A stretch of 64,000 bases of DNA, from the NCBI GenBank assembly GCA_000341795.1, contig AODO01000006.1, forward strand, positions 309,479 to 373,478. Direction: 5' to 3'. Shown one piece after another: positions 34,165-43,572 of the stretch (position 1 is its first letter; each line of letters starts with the position of its first letter). Made by a program: the position numbers and the translations under genes. The stretch comes from Rhodococcus triatomae BKS 15-14 (GTDB lineage: Bacteria; Actinomycetota; Actinomycetes; Mycobacteriales; Mycobacteriaceae). A model generated the notes under the pieces. It was not told where the DNA came from. It saw only the letters and a list, made by a program, of their open reading frames with translations, and did no database searches.

Positions 34165-35766
34165 GTGTTCGAGTCGGTGCGTCGCGGGTCGCTCGCACGG
34201 CAGGTGCTGGTGCTGCAGTTGCTGGTGCTGGCCGTCGTGGTGCTCGTCGGCAGCGCGCTCACCGTCCTCGACGAGCGCCGCGACGCGGACGACGCGGCCC
34301 GCCGCGAGGTCGTCGCGGTCGCGGAGACCCTGGCCGAAGCGGACGGGACGGCCCGGGCACTGCGCTCCCCCGACCCCACCGCGGTGCTGCAACCGCAGGC
34401 CGATCGGATCAGCGCGGCGACCGGCACCGATTTCATCGTCGTGATGGCACCCGACCGGACGCGGTACACCCACCCGGATCGGGCGCTGATCGGTGGCCGG
34501 TTCACCGGCACCATCGACCGCGCCCTCGCCGGGGAGACGTTCACCGAGACCTACGCGGGCTCGCTCGGACCGTCGATCAGGGCGGTGGCCCCGGTCGTGG
34601 ACGACGGGCAGCTGCTCGGGCTGGTGTCGGTGGGCGTCACGCGCGAGCGGATCAGCGACCAGTTCCTTCGTGGCCTGCCGCTGATCCTGACGCTGGCGGC
34701 GGGCGCGATGGCCCTCGCGGCGGTCGGCTCGGTCCTGCTGGCCAGGCGGGTGCGGCGACAGACACTCGGACTCGCCCCCGAGGAACTGCGGACACTCTAC
34801 GAACACCACGACGCCGTCCTGCACTCGATCCGTGAGGGCCTGCTGGTGTTCGACGCCGATTCCGACACCACCGAGATCGTCAACGACGAAGCCAGGCGCC
34901 TCCTGGCGCTGTCGGCGGGTCCCGTTGCGCGCGAGGATCTTCCGCCCTCCCTGCGCACTCTCGGTTCGGGTCGCGTGCAGGACGAGGTGCACGTGACCGG
35001 TGACCGGGTCCTGGTCGTCAACCAGGCGCCGGTCCTGTTCGAGGGCCGCCGGATCGGCACCGTGCTCACCGTGCGCGACCAGACCGAGCTGCAGTCGGTC
35101 ACAGGCGAACTCGACTCGATGCGCCTGTTCACCGATTCGCTGCGGGCACAGGCGCACGAGGCCGCCAACCGGCTGCACACGGTCGTCACCATGGTCGAAC
35201 TGGGCCGCACCGACGCGGCGGTCGCGTTCGCGACCGCGGAGCTGGAGCTCTCGCAGCACCTGATCGACCGCCTCACCGCGACGGTGCACGAGCCGGCGCT
35301 GCTCGCGCTGCTCCTCGGCAAGGTCGGCCAGGCCGCCGAGCGCGGCGTCGAGCTCACCGTCACCGACGACACCGCAGTGCCGTCGGCCGATCCGCTGACG
35401 GCACGCGAACTCGTCACGGTGGTGGGCAATCTCGTCGACAACGCCATCGACGCGGCGGCAGCCGCGGAACCGGTCGACGACGCGACGGAGGCCGCAGAGC
35501 CGGGCGGTGCCCGTCCCTGGGTGGAGGTGACGGTGCACGCGGACGATGCAGGGCTCGACATCCGCGTCGCGGACAGCGGTCCCGGCATGTCCGCCGACGA
35601 GTTCGCCGCCGCGTCCCGTCGCGGCCATTCGACGAAGTCCGATCACCACGGTCTCGGGCTCGCGTTGGTAGCCCAGGTCACGTCCCGCCACGGCGGCCGG
35701 ATCGAATCCGAGAACACGTACGGCGCAGTCGTGTCCGTGCACATCCCGAGTGGGGGGTCCGCATGA
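34165..35766 (+). CDS. Sensor histidine kinase, DctS/CitA type
   Basis: 533 aa from GTG 34165. TM1 is about residues 10-30, then an extracytoplasmic Cache-like sensor to about 170 with RYTHPDRALIGGRFTG, which is typical of dicarboxylate/citrate sensors. TM2 (about 172-192) is followed by a PAS-like domain and a kinase core. The H-box is degenerate-looking (AHEAANRLHTVVTM), the N-box is NLVDNAIDAA, and the G-boxes are DSGPGMS and HGLGLALV. It probably senses extracellular C4-dicarboxylates to control dctA. Confidence 0.93.
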   Translation: MFESVRRGSLARQVLVLQLLVLAVVVLVGSALTVLDERRDADDAARREVVAVAETLAEADGTARALRSPDPTAVLQPQADRISAATGTDFIVVMAPDRTRYTHPDRALIGGRFTGTIDRALAGETFTETYAGSLGPSIRAVAPVVDDGQLLGLVSVGVTRERISDQFLRGLPLILTLAAGAMALAAVGSVLLARRVRRQTLGLAPEELRTLYEHHDAVLHSIREGLLVFDADSDTTEIVNDEARRLLALSAGPVAREDLPPSLRTLGSGRVQDEVHVTGDRVLVVNQAPVLFEGRRIGTVLTVRDQTELQSVTGELDSMRLFTDSLRAQAHEAANRLHTVVTMVELGRTDAAVAFATAELELSQHLIDRLTATVHEPALLALLLGKVGQAAERGVELTVTDDTAVPSADPLTARELVTVVGNLVDNAIDAAAAAEPVDDATEAAEPGGARPWVEVTVHADDAGLDIRVADSGPGMSADEFAAASRRGHSTKSDHHGLGLALVAQVTSRHGGRIESENTYGAVVSVHIPSGGSA

Positions 35767-36455
35767 TCCGGGTGCTGGTGGTCGAGGACGAACGTCTCAT
35801 CGCCGAGGCACACTGCAGCTACGTCGAACGGGTCCCCGGCTTCGAGGTCGCAGGCGTCGCGCACACCGTCGTCGGCGCCATGCGGGCGGTGGCGTCGGCG
35901 GCGGCGACCGAAACCCCGGTGGACCTCGTGCTGCTGGATCTGGGGCTTCCCGACGGCAGCGGTCTGGACGTCGCAACTGCTCTGGGCGGTGTTCGCCCGA
36001 CACCCGATGTCATCGCCATCACCTCGGCACGGGAGATGGCGACCGTCCGGGCGGCGGTCAGTCAGGGGGTCGTGCTGTACCTGCTCAAGCCGTTCACGTT
36101 CGCGGCGTTCCGGGACCGACTGGAACGCTACCTCGAGTACCGGAGCGCGCTGCCGTCCGGCGAGTCCGCGTTGAGTCAGCGGGACGTGGACCGGGCGATG
36201 GCCGTCCTGCGCAGCACCGATTCCCGGGCCACCACACCGAAGGGCGTCGCGCCGCGGACACTCGACGACATCTCGGCGGCCGTCCACGACGCGGGCGACA
36301 CCGGCGTCACCGCGGCCGAGACGGCCGCCGCGGTCGGCGTGTCCCGCGTCACGGCCTGGCGCTACCTCGAGCGGCTCGCCGACGACGCCCTGGCCGACCG
36401 GCGCACCGTCTACGGGCGGGCCGGTCGGCCACAGGTGCGCTACGTCTGGCGGTAG
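35763..36455 (+). CDS. Response regulator, CitB/DctR type
   Basis: 230 aa from ATG 35763, overlapping the kinase stop (ATGA). The receiver has VLVVEDERLIA, the phosphoacceptor in DLVLLDLGLPDGSG, and a Lys in LLKPFTF. The C-terminal helix-turn-helix (TAAETAAAVGVSRVTAWRYL) is the CitB kind. Expected to bind between dctA and its own operon. Confidence 0.94.
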   Translation: MIRVLVVEDERLIAEAHCSYVERVPGFEVAGVAHTVVGAMRAVASAAATETPVDLVLLDLGLPDGSGLDVATALGGVRPTPDVIAITSAREMATVRAAVSQGVVLYLLKPFTFAAFRDRLERYLEYRSALPSGESALSQRDVDRAMAVLRSTDSRATTPKGVAPRTLDDISAAVHDAGDTGVTAAETAAAVGVSRVTAWRYLERLADDALADRRTVYGRAGRPQVRYVWR

Positions 36456-36457
36456 CC

Positions 36458-36501
36458 CTGTGCGCGTTTCTGGTAGCTCCCACTACCGAACTCACGCACA
36501 G
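36458..36501. terminator. Bidirectional terminator between dctR-like gene and S9 oligopeptidase
   Basis: CTGTGCG (36458-36464) pairs with CGCACAG (36495-36501), and GGTAG with CTACC inside, with two mismatched bulges. It overlaps the S9 stop codon. A sister element with shared sequence is at 48558-48589. Confidence 0.65.
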
Positions 36502-38615
36502 GCGCCGGCAGTGTCCAGCACCCAGGCGTACTCGAACGCCACCTCACGCCACTTCTCGTAGCGTCCGCTGACACCGCCGTGCCCCGCACTCATCTCGGTC
36601 TTGAGGAGCAGCGGCGAATCGCCGGTCTTCGTGTCCCGCAGTTTCGCCACCCACTTCGCCGGTTCCACGTACAGCACCCGGGTGTCGTTGATGCTGGTGA
36701 TCGCGAGGATCGCCGGATAGTCGTGCGCGCCGACGTTCTCGTACGGCGAGTACGACCGCATGTAGTCGTAGACGTCCTTGTCCGCCAGCGGGTTACCCCA
36801 CTCGTCCCATTCGATGACCGTCAGGGGCAGCGACGGGTCGAGGATCGAGGTGAGCGGGTCGACGAAGGGAACGTTCGCGAGAATCCCCGCGAACAGGTCG
36901 GGAGCCAGATTCGCGACGGCGCCCATCAGCAGTCCGCCGGCGCTGCCACCGTCCGCGATCATCCTCTGCGGGGTGGTGCGACCGGTGTCGACGAGATGCC
37001 GTGCGCAGGAGACGAAGTCGGTGAAGGTGTTCTTCTTCGAGAGCATCTTCCCGGTGTCGTACCAGTGCCGTCCCATCTCACCGCCGCCGCGGACGTGCGC
37101 GACCGCGAAGACCATGCCGCGGTCGAGCAGGGACAACCGCGCCACCGAGAAGCCCGGGTCGATGCTGGACTCGTAGGAGCCGTACCCGTACAGGAGCAGC
37201 GGCGCCGGGGCGGTGGTCCCGCGGCGCTGCACGATCGAGATGGGGATCCGGGTGCCGTCGGCGGCGACCGCCCAGTCCCGGTGCTGCTCGTAGTCGGCGG
37301 GGTCGTAGCCGCCGAGCACCGGCTGCTCCTTGCGCAACAGCAGTGCGCCGCTGGCGATCTCGTAGTCGAAGATGCGGCTGGGCGTGATGAAGGAGGTGTA
37401 ACCCATCCGCAGCAGCGGGCTCTCCCACTCCGGATTCGAGCCGGCCCCGACCGAGTACAGCTCCTCGTCGAACTCGAGTTCGCGGAGCTCGCCGTAACCG
37501 GATTCGGTGAGCGGCCACACCGCGAGCCGGGTCAGCGCGTCGCGACGGTACCCGAGGACGAGATGTCCGGCGAAGGCGTCGACCTCCTCGAGCCGGACGT
37601 TCGCGCGGTGCGGGATCAGGGTGCGGCGGTCCGTGGGATCGGCGACCGGCGTGTCGACCAGGGTGAAGTTCTCCGCCTTCACGCCGTCGACGACGCCGTT
37701 GTGCAGGATGAGGAACCGGTCCTCGCCGCCGACGACGGCGTGCTCGATCCCGTACTCGACGCCCTCCTCACGGGGCCAGACGACGGTGAACTCGCCCTCG
37801 GGGTCCGAGGATTCGAGGTAGCGGATCTCGGAAGTGATCTTCGAGCCGATCCAGATCGTCAGGTACTTCTCGCTGCGGGTCGAACCGAAACCGACCCAGA
37901 ACCGCTCGTCGGGTTCGTGGAAGACCTGCACGTCCGCCGAGCGGTCGGTCCCGAGTTCGTGCCGCCACACGGTGTCGGGGCGCCACGACTCGTCGACCGT
38001 GAGGTAGAAGACGTGCCGGTTGTCCACCGACCACGTCGCACCGGGGGCGGTGCCGGTGATCTCGTCGGCGATCGCCTCGCCGGTGTCCAGGTTCGCGAAC
38101 CGGAGCGTGTACCGCTCGTCGCCCTCGGTGTCGACGGAGTACGCGAGCAGGGTGCCGTCGAGCGTGACCGACATGGCGCCGAGTGCGAAGAAGTCGTGGC
38201 CCTCCGCGAGCTCGTTGCCGTCGATCAGCACCTGCTCGCCGGGGATGTCCACCTCGGCCGAGAGCACCGGGGGCGTCCAGTCGTCCGGGGCGTCGATCGG
38301 GCACCGGCAGTGCACGCCGTACTGCTTGCCCTCGAAGGACCGCGAGTAGTACCACCACCGGCCCATCCGGGACGGCACCGAGAGATCCGTCTCCTGGGTA
38401 CGGGACTTGATCTCGCCGAAGATCGCCTCCCGCAGCGGTCCGAGGTGCTCGGTGCGGGACGCCGTGTACGCGTTCTCCGCCTCGAGGTGCGCGATCACCT
38501 CCGGATTGCTCTTGTCACGCAGCCACTCGTAGTCGTCGACGAACGTGTCGCCGTGGTGGGTGCGCTCCTGGGGAACCTTCTTCGCGACCGGGGCCGGGGT
38601 GACGGGCGAACTCAT
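36492..38615 (-). CDS. S9 family oligopeptidase (oligopeptidase B-like)
   Basis: 707 aa from ATG 38615. Residues about 1-430 form the beta-propeller, and the rest the hydrolase: IADGGSAGGLLMG (Ser), then an Asp in ITSINDTRVLYVEP and the His in SAGHGGVSG. EYEWLRD-type N-terminal block is DDYEWLRDKSNPEV. It cleaves short peptides, probably after basic residues. The pairing with purC is the same as in mycobacteria (ptrB next to purC). Confidence 0.95.
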   Translation of the reverse strand: MSSPVTPAPVAKKVPQERTHHGDTFVDDYEWLRDKSNPEVIAHLEAENAYTASRTEHLGPLREAIFGEIKSRTQETDLSVPSRMGRWWYYSRSFEGKQYGVHCRCPIDAPDDWTPPVLSAEVDIPGEQVLIDGNELAEGHDFFALGAMSVTLDGTLLAYSVDTEGDERYTLRFANLDTGEAIADEITGTAPGATWSVDNRHVFYLTVDESWRPDTVWRHELGTDRSADVQVFHEPDERFWVGFGSTRSEKYLTIWIGSKITSEIRYLESSDPEGEFTVVWPREEGVEYGIEHAVVGGEDRFLILHNGVVDGVKAENFTLVDTPVADPTDRRTLIPHRANVRLEEVDAFAGHLVLGYRRDALTRLAVWPLTESGYGELRELEFDEELYSVGAGSNPEWESPLLRMGYTSFITPSRIFDYEIASGALLLRKEQPVLGGYDPADYEQHRDWAVAADGTRIPISIVQRRGTTAPAPLLLYGYGSYESSIDPGFSVARLSLLDRGMVFAVAHVRGGGEMGRHWYDTGKMLSKKNTFTDFVSCARHLVDTGRTTPQRMIADGGSAGGLLMGAVANLAPDLFAGILANVPFVDPLTSILDPSLPLTVIEWDEWGNPLADKDVYDYMRSYSPYENVGAHDYPAILAITSINDTRVLYVEPAKWVAKLRDTKTGDSPLLLKTEMSAGHGGVSGRYEKWREVAFEYAWVLDTAGACA

Positions 38616-38679
38616 GCCGCCCACCCTATGCGGCGGCTCCCGGCCGTGTCGGGTGCGCCCCGGACGCGAGAGGTGTGCT

Positions 38680-39561
38680 TCAGATCCAGTCGTCGAAGGA
38701 CAGCCCGGAGATGCGCTCGTACGCCTCGATGTAGCGGGCGCGGGTCGCGTCGACGATGTCCTGCGGCAGCGGGGGCGGCGGGACGTCCGACGCCCGGTCC
38801 CATCCGGACTCCGGACCGGTCAGCCAGTTGCGGACGAACTGCTTGTCGAAGCTGGGCTGCACCCTGCCCGCCTCGTAGCCGTCCGCAGGCCAGTACCGCG
38901 ACGAGTCGGGGGTGAGCACCTCGTCGGCGAGAACCAGGTTGCCGTCCGCGTCGACCCCGAACTCGAACTTGGTGTCCGCGAGGATGATTCCGCGCTCGGA
39001 GGCGAACATCGCGGCGCGGGTGTAGATGTCGAGGGTGTCCTGCCGCAGCTTCACCGCGAGGTCCTGACCGACCTGCTCGACGATCGTCGCGAAGTCGACG
39101 TTCTCGTCGTGGTCGCCGAGCGCGGCCTTGGTGGCGGGGGTGAAGATCGGCTCCGGCAGCTGCGACGCCTCCACCAGCCCCTCGGGCAGTGCGACCCCGC
39201 ACACCGCGCCGGTGCGCTGGTAGTCGGTCAGGCCGGACCCGGTCAGGTAGCCACGCGCGACGCACTCCACCGGCACCATCTTCAGCTTCTTGACGACCAG
39301 CGCCCGACCGAGGACCTCCTCGGGGATGCGATCGTCGTCCGGGGGCCCGGCCAGGTGGTTCTGCGCGGTGAGCCGGTTGAAGAAGAAGACGCTCATCGCG
39401 GTCAGCACACGGCCCTTGTCGGGGATCGGCGTGCTCAGGATGTGGTCGTAGGCCGAGATCCGGTCACTGGCGACGAGGAGCAGGTGCTCGTCGTCGACGA
39501 TGTACAGGTCACGGACCTTGCCACCCGCGAGGTGGGCGTAGTCGGAGAGTGAGGGGCGCAC
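38680..39561 (-). CDS. purC: SAICAR synthase
   Basis: 293 aa from GTG 39561 ([20 protein letters not shown]). Joins aspartate to CAIR. Signature blocks: [29 protein letters not shown] and [10 protein letters not shown]. The gene lies 64 bp upstream of the S9 gene on the same strand and is divergent from the B12 operon. Confidence 0.96.
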   Translation of the reverse strand: MRPSLSDYAHLAGGKVRDLYIVDDEHLLLVASDRISAYDHILSTPIPDKGRVLTAMSVFFFNRLTAQNHLAGPPDDDRIPEEVLGRALVVKKLKMVPVECVARGYLTGSGLTDYQRTGAVCGVALPEGLVEASQLPEPIFTPATKAALGDHDENVDFATIVEQVGQDLAVKLRQDTLDIYTRAAMFASERGIILADTKFEFGVDADGNLVLADEVLTPDSSRYWPADGYEAGRVQPSFDKQFVRNWLTGPESGWDRASDVPPPPLPQDIVDATRARYIEAYERISGLSFDDWI

Positions 39562-39711
39562 CGCCCAACCCTATCGGGTGGGGGCGACACCCGATCGGGC
39601 GGCAATCACGATCGGCGGCTGCGGCGACGTGCCCGCCGCGCAGCACCGACGGGCGCCCGGAGCCGGAACCGGACAAGCCGGACCGACCGGATCGGGTCGT
39701 CGTCTATCCTT

Positions 39712-39890
39712 CGACCCGGTGTCACGGTGAACGGGAAGTCCGGTGCAAATCCGGCGCGGTACTCGCCACTGTGAGCAGGTACGTCGACCACACGGGGTGA
39801 TGCCCGGCCACTGGACGCGACAGCGTCCGGGAAGGCGTGGTCGGCGGTCAGCCCTGCCGAGCCAGGAGACCGGCCGTGGCACCTGCCTGC
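39712..39890 (+). promoter_or_regulatory. Cobalamin riboswitch
   Basis: The 362-bp gap between purC and the importer gene holds a full B12 aptamer. P1 pairs GGTGTCACGG (39718-39727) with CCGTGGCACC (39874-39883). GGTGCAAATCCGG and GCCACTGTGA (near 39750-39774) match the core, and the B12 box is GAGCCAGGAGACCGGCC (39859-39875). A candidate -10 (TATCCT, 39705-39710) would start the RNA at about 39717, the base of P1. The 39562-39700 part shows no gene. Confidence 0.95.
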
Positions 39891-39918
39891 ATGTTTTCCA
39901 CGAGTAATGGAAGGCGGG
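39882..39918 (+). promoter_or_regulatory. Hairpin that can hide the importer ribosome site
   Basis: TTCCA (39896-39900) pairs with TGGAA (39908-39912), and CCTGCC (39882-39887) can pair with GGCGGG (39913-39918). The ribosome site GGAAGGCGGG (39909-39918) is thus hidden. Bases 39882-39883 also belong to P1, so aptamer and hairpin compete; this fits control of translation. Confidence 0.6.
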
Positions 39919-39923
39919 TCGCC

Positions 39924-40934
39924 GTGCGCACCCACACCTCTACGCGAGTCTCCTCGCGCATCCCGTCCCGGGCCCTGCCCGTCGCCGCGGTCGCCGTCGC
40001 CGCCGCGCTCACCCTGTCCGCCTGCGGCGGCGGGTCGTCCGATCCGGACGCCACCGCATCGATCTCCCTGCAGAACTGCGGGCGCACCGTCACCCTGGAC
40101 GGACCCGCCGAGCGGGCGGTCACCGTCAGCCAGGGCGCCACCGAGACCGCGCTGTCGATCGGGGCGGAGGACCGGATGGTCGGCACCGCGTATCTCGACG
40201 ACGTCATCGCCCCACAGTGGCAGGACGCGTACGCGACGATTCCGGTGATCGAGGAGAGCGACTACCCGAGTCGGGAGGCGCTGCTCGAGACCCGCCCCGA
40301 CCTGGTGCTGTCGTCCTACGGATCCGCGTTCGACGAGAAGGCGATCGGTTCGCAGGACTCCCTCGCCGACGTCGGCGTCGCGTCCTACGTCTCACCGTTC
40401 GGTTGCGCGGACAAGTCGCTGCGCGCCCCCGCCGAGTGGGAGTCGATCTCCGGTGAGATCACCGACTACGGGGTGCTCTTCGGCCGGGGAGCCGAGGCCG
40501 CCGCGGTCGTCGAGCAGCAGGACGAGACCCTGACGGCCGTCCGGTCCGCCGCGTCGGGCGCCGGGAAGAGCATCTTCTGGTACGACAGCGGCACCGACAC
40601 CCCGTACGTCGGCGCGAATGCGGGCGGGCCGCAGCTGATCATCGACGCGGTCGGCGCCACGAACGTGTTCGCCGGGCTCGACGGCTCCTGGGCCGACGGC
40701 AGCTGGGAGACGGTCCTGTCCGCGAACCCGGACGTCATCGTCCTCGCGGACGCGTCCTGGGACACCGCCGACCAGAAGAAGGCGTACCTGCGCAGTGATC
40801 CCGCGCTGAAGGACCTCACCGCCGTCCGCGAGGACAGGTTCGTGGTGCTGCCCTTCTCGACGACGACCCCGGGCCCGCGCCTGATCGACGGTGCGGCCAC
40901 GCTCTCCGACCAACTGGCCGGCGAGCGGGGATGA
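39924..40934 (+). CDS. ABC importer substrate-binding lipoprotein (F420-0-type family, B12-controlled)
   Basis: 336 aa from GTG 39924, six bases after GGAAGGCGGG. Lipobox LTLSACGGG. The body has NCGRTVTLDGPAERAV, SIGAEDRMVGTAY, FWYDSGTDTPYVGANAGGP and VLADASWDTADQKKAYL, matching the actinobacterial binding proteins annotated as putative F420-0 importer components. The cobalamin riboswitch upstream instead suggests a corrinoid, cobalt complex or precursor as substrate. First gene of a five-gene operon. Confidence 0.9.
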   Translation: MRTHTSTRVSSRIPSRALPVAAVAVAAALTLSACGGGSSDPDATASISLQNCGRTVTLDGPAERAVTVSQGATETALSIGAEDRMVGTAYLDDVIAPQWQDAYATIPVIEESDYPSREALLETRPDLVLSSYGSAFDEKAIGSQDSLADVGVASYVSPFGCADKSLRAPAEWESISGEITDYGVLFGRGAEAAAVVEQQDETLTAVRSAASGAGKSIFWYDSGTDTPYVGANAGGPQLIIDAVGATNVFAGLDGSWADGSWETVLSANPDVIVLADASWDTADQKKAYLRSDPALKDLTAVREDRFVVLPFSTTTPGPRLIDGAATLSDQLAGERG

Positions 40935-41989
40935 GCGTGACCACCCGGGTGCCCGCCCGGGTCCGGGCGACGACCGCCGCGGGCTGGTGCGCGGTCGTCG
41001 CCGTGGCGCTGCTGGTGAGCTGCGCCGTCGGAGTCGGAGTCGGTGCGGCCGACCTGTCGGTGGTGACCGTCGTGGACTCCGTCGCGGGCCGGCTGGGAAT
41101 CGGGCCCGGCACCGATCTGCTCACCGAGCACATCGTGGTGGACCTGCGCCTGCCACGGGTGATCGGCGCCGCGCTGGTGGGCGCCGGCCTGGCGCTGTGC
41201 GGGGCGGTGCTGCAGTCCCTGACCGGCAACGCGCTGGCGGACCCGTACCTGCTCGGCATGTCCGGCGGCGCCTCGCTCGGGGCGGTCCTCGCGCTGACGA
41301 CCGGCATCGGCGTCGTCGGACTGTTCGGCGCCGCAACGGTCTCCCTGGCGGCGTTCGCGGCCGCGGTCGCGAGCCTGCTGGTGGTGTTCCTCATCTCGAC
41401 GTCCCGGTCGGGCGCCCTGGTTCCCGGCCGCCTCGTGCTCGCCGGGATCGCGATCGGCCAGTTCACGGCGGCGGTGACCTCCGCCCTGGTACTGCTGGGC
41501 GACCGCGACGCCGCCCACCGCGTGCTGCAATGGACCCTCGGGTCGGTCGCCGGGATCCGCTGGCCCGGCGTCGCGACCGTCGCCGTCGTCGTCGCGGCGA
41601 CGACGGTGGTCGTGCTGTCCCACGTCCGGGTTCTCGACTCGTTCGCGTTCGGACAGCGGGCAGCGGCGAGCCTCGGCACCGACGTCGAACGGTCGCGCTG
41701 GGTGTTGTACGGGCTGGTGTCGCTGTGCACCGCCGCGCTCGTCGCGCAGGCCGGGGTGATCGGCTTCGTCGGGCTGGTCGTTCCGCACGCCGCGCGCATG
41801 CTGGCCGGGCCGCTGCACGCCCGGCTGCTGCCCGTGGTCGCGTTGCTCGGTGCGCTGCTGCTGGTGTGGGCGGACATCGCCGCCCGAACCGTGATGCCCG
41901 GCCGCGAGCTGCCGCTGAGCATCGTCACCGCGATCGTGGGGGTGCCGATGTTCGTCTGGCTGATCCGCCGCAGAGGAGCCCGGGCATGA
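40931..41989 (+). CDS. ABC importer permease, FecCD type
   Basis: 352 aa from ATG 40931, overlapping the lipoprotein stop (ATGA). About ten membrane segments with VVDLRLPRVIGAALVGAGLA, DPYLLGMSGGASLGA and QAGVIGFVGLVVPHAARML, all typical of siderophore/B12 importers. Partner of the lipoprotein and ATPase. Confidence 0.95.
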   Translation: MSVTTRVPARVRATTAAGWCAVVAVALLVSCAVGVGVGAADLSVVTVVDSVAGRLGIGPGTDLLTEHIVVDLRLPRVIGAALVGAGLALCGAVLQSLTGNALADPYLLGMSGGASLGAVLALTTGIGVVGLFGAATVSLAAFAAAVASLLVVFLISTSRSGALVPGRLVLAGIAIGQFTAAVTSALVLLGDRDAAHRVLQWTLGSVAGIRWPGVATVAVVVAATTVVVLSHVRVLDSFAFGQRAAASLGTDVERSRWVLYGLVSLCTAALVAQAGVIGFVGLVVPHAARMLAGPLHARLLPVVALLGALLLVWADIAARTVMPGRELPLSIVTAIVGVPMFVWLIRRRGARA

Positions 41990-42795
41990 GCCACCACTCC
42001 CCCGAGGTCCGCGTCGAGAACGTCACCTGGTCGGTGGCCGGAACCACCATCCTCGACGGCGTCTCCTGCGTGGCGCCCGAACGGAAGTTCACCGGACTGA
42101 TCGGCCCGAACGGTTCCGGGAAGACGTCGCTGCTGTCCGCGATCGCGCGGCTCGAACGCCCCGACCGGGGTCGGGTGCTTCTCGGAGACGACGCCGTCGC
42201 CGATCTGGCTCGGCGGGAGTTCGCGCGGACCGTCGCTCTGGTGGAACAGCATTCGGCCACCGAACTCGAACTCACCGTGGAGCAGGTCGTCGAACTCGGC
42301 GTGATCCCGCACCGGCGCGGCTGGGCGCGCCCCGCCGGTACCGGCTCAGGCGACGCCGTCACCGAGGGCCTCGCGGCGGCCGGCATCGACCACCTCCGAC
42401 ACCGGCTGTGGCACAGCCTGTCCGGCGGCGAGAAGCAGAAGACGCAACTGGCGCGGGCGTTCGCGCAGCGACCCTGCGTGCTGCTCCTCGACGAACCGAC
42501 CAACCACCTCGACGTGTCGGCATCGCTCGACCTGCTGACCCTGATCCGGCGGCGCGGCCTCACCACCGTCGCCGCGATGCACGACCTGAACCTGGCGGCC
42601 ATGTACTGCGACCACCTGGTGGTACTCGACGGCGGCCGGGTCGTCACAGAGGGCCCCGTCCCGGACGTACTGACCGAGGAACTGCTCGCCGACGTCTACG
42701 GACTCGACGCGGTCGTCCAGCCGCATCCGCGGACGGGACGCCCGACGGTGACGCTGTGCGGCGTGGTGTCGAACACCGAAAGGTCTCTGCCGTGA
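41986..42795 (+). CDS. ABC importer ATP-binding protein
   Basis: 269 aa from ATG 41986, overlapping the permease stop. Walker A GPNGSGKTS, Q-loop LVEQHSATE, signature LSGGEKQKTQ, Walker B VLLLDEPTNHLD, and switch AAMHDLNLAAMYCD. It energises the B12-controlled importer. FepC/BtuD-like in overall length. Confidence 0.96.
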   Translation: MSHHSPEVRVENVTWSVAGTTILDGVSCVAPERKFTGLIGPNGSGKTSLLSAIARLERPDRGRVLLGDDAVADLARREFARTVALVEQHSATELELTVEQVVELGVIPHRRGWARPAGTGSGDAVTEGLAAAGIDHLRHRLWHSLSGGEKQKTQLARAFAQRPCVLLLDEPTNHLDVSASLDLLTLIRRRGLTTVAAMHDLNLAAMYCDHLVVLDGGRVVTEGPVPDVLTEELLADVYGLDAVVQPHPRTGRPTVTLCGVVSNTERSLP

Positions 42796-43568
42796 ACGTG
42801 ATTCGATCGCACCGTTGGGTGATCGTGACGGTCCCGACGGATCGCGGCGAGGACCCGCGGGACGTCCTGACCACTGCCCTCGCCACGCTGCGGGATCGTC
42901 ATCCCGGCACGACGTTCCGCACAGCGGTGCTCGGCGGATCGGGTCCGGCGGTGACGACCGTCCTCGACGAGGCGGCGTCGGCCGGGGCGTCCGAGGTGGT
43001 GCTCGTGTCGGGGCAGACCCTGCACGACCGGAAAATGGAGGCCTGGTTCCGGCGCGTCGTCGGTCACTGGCTGCGTGAGCGCGCCGACGACCACGGGCCG
43101 GCCCCGCAGATCCGGCTCGCGGCGGGCCTGACCGACACCGCGACCTACGCCGACCTCCTGGGCGCCGCGATCGACGGCGACACCACCCCTGCCCGCGACA
43201 CCACCGCGCCGCTGTCCTCCCCGGCGTGGGACGAGGTACCGGGGTTCGCCCGGCACGTGCTGATCTGCCGGGGTCCGCGCTGCTCGGCCCGCGGTGGCCC
43301 GGAAACCGCCCTGGCACTCGACGCCGCGCTGGACGCGCGCGGCCTCGGCGACGACGCCGTGCTCGTCACCCAGACCGGATGCATGTTCCCCTGCTCGCAG
43401 GGACCGGTCGTCGCGGTGTACCCGGACGACACCTGGTACGCCGGGCTGACCGCGGATCGTGTCGCCCGGTTCGTCGACGATCACCTCGTCGGTGGGCGGG
43501 CGATCACGGCGTGGGCCGGGGCCCGCCGCGACCGCGTCGGCGACACCGGTCCGGGCCTGGCAGGCTGA
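42792..43568 (+). CDS. CbiX-like domain fused to a thioredoxin-like 2Fe-2S ferredoxin
   Basis: 258 aa from GTG 42792, overlapping the ATPase stop (GTGA). Residues about 1-125 resemble a CbiX/sirohydrochlorin chelatase fold (VIVTVPTDRGEDPRDVL, GASEVVLVSGQTLHDRK), but the usual catalytic His near the start is not in place. Residues about 150-240 are a thioredoxin-like ferredoxin with cysteines in LICRGPRCSA and TQTGCMFPCSQGP. The B12-controlled operon suggests cobalt or corrinoid handling, possibly reduction of an imported corrin; this is inferred from context. Confidence 0.8.
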   Translation: MNVIRSHRWVIVTVPTDRGEDPRDVLTTALATLRDRHPGTTFRTAVLGGSGPAVTTVLDEAASAGASEVVLVSGQTLHDRKMEAWFRRVVGHWLRERADDHGPAPQIRLAAGLTDTATYADLLGAAIDGDTTPARDTTAPLSSPAWDEVPGFARHVLICRGPRCSARGGPETALALDAALDARGLGDDAVLVTQTGCMFPCSQGPVVAVYPDDTWYAGLTADRVARFVDDHLVGGRAITAWAGARRDRVGDTGPGLAG

Positions 43569-43572
43569 GCGC

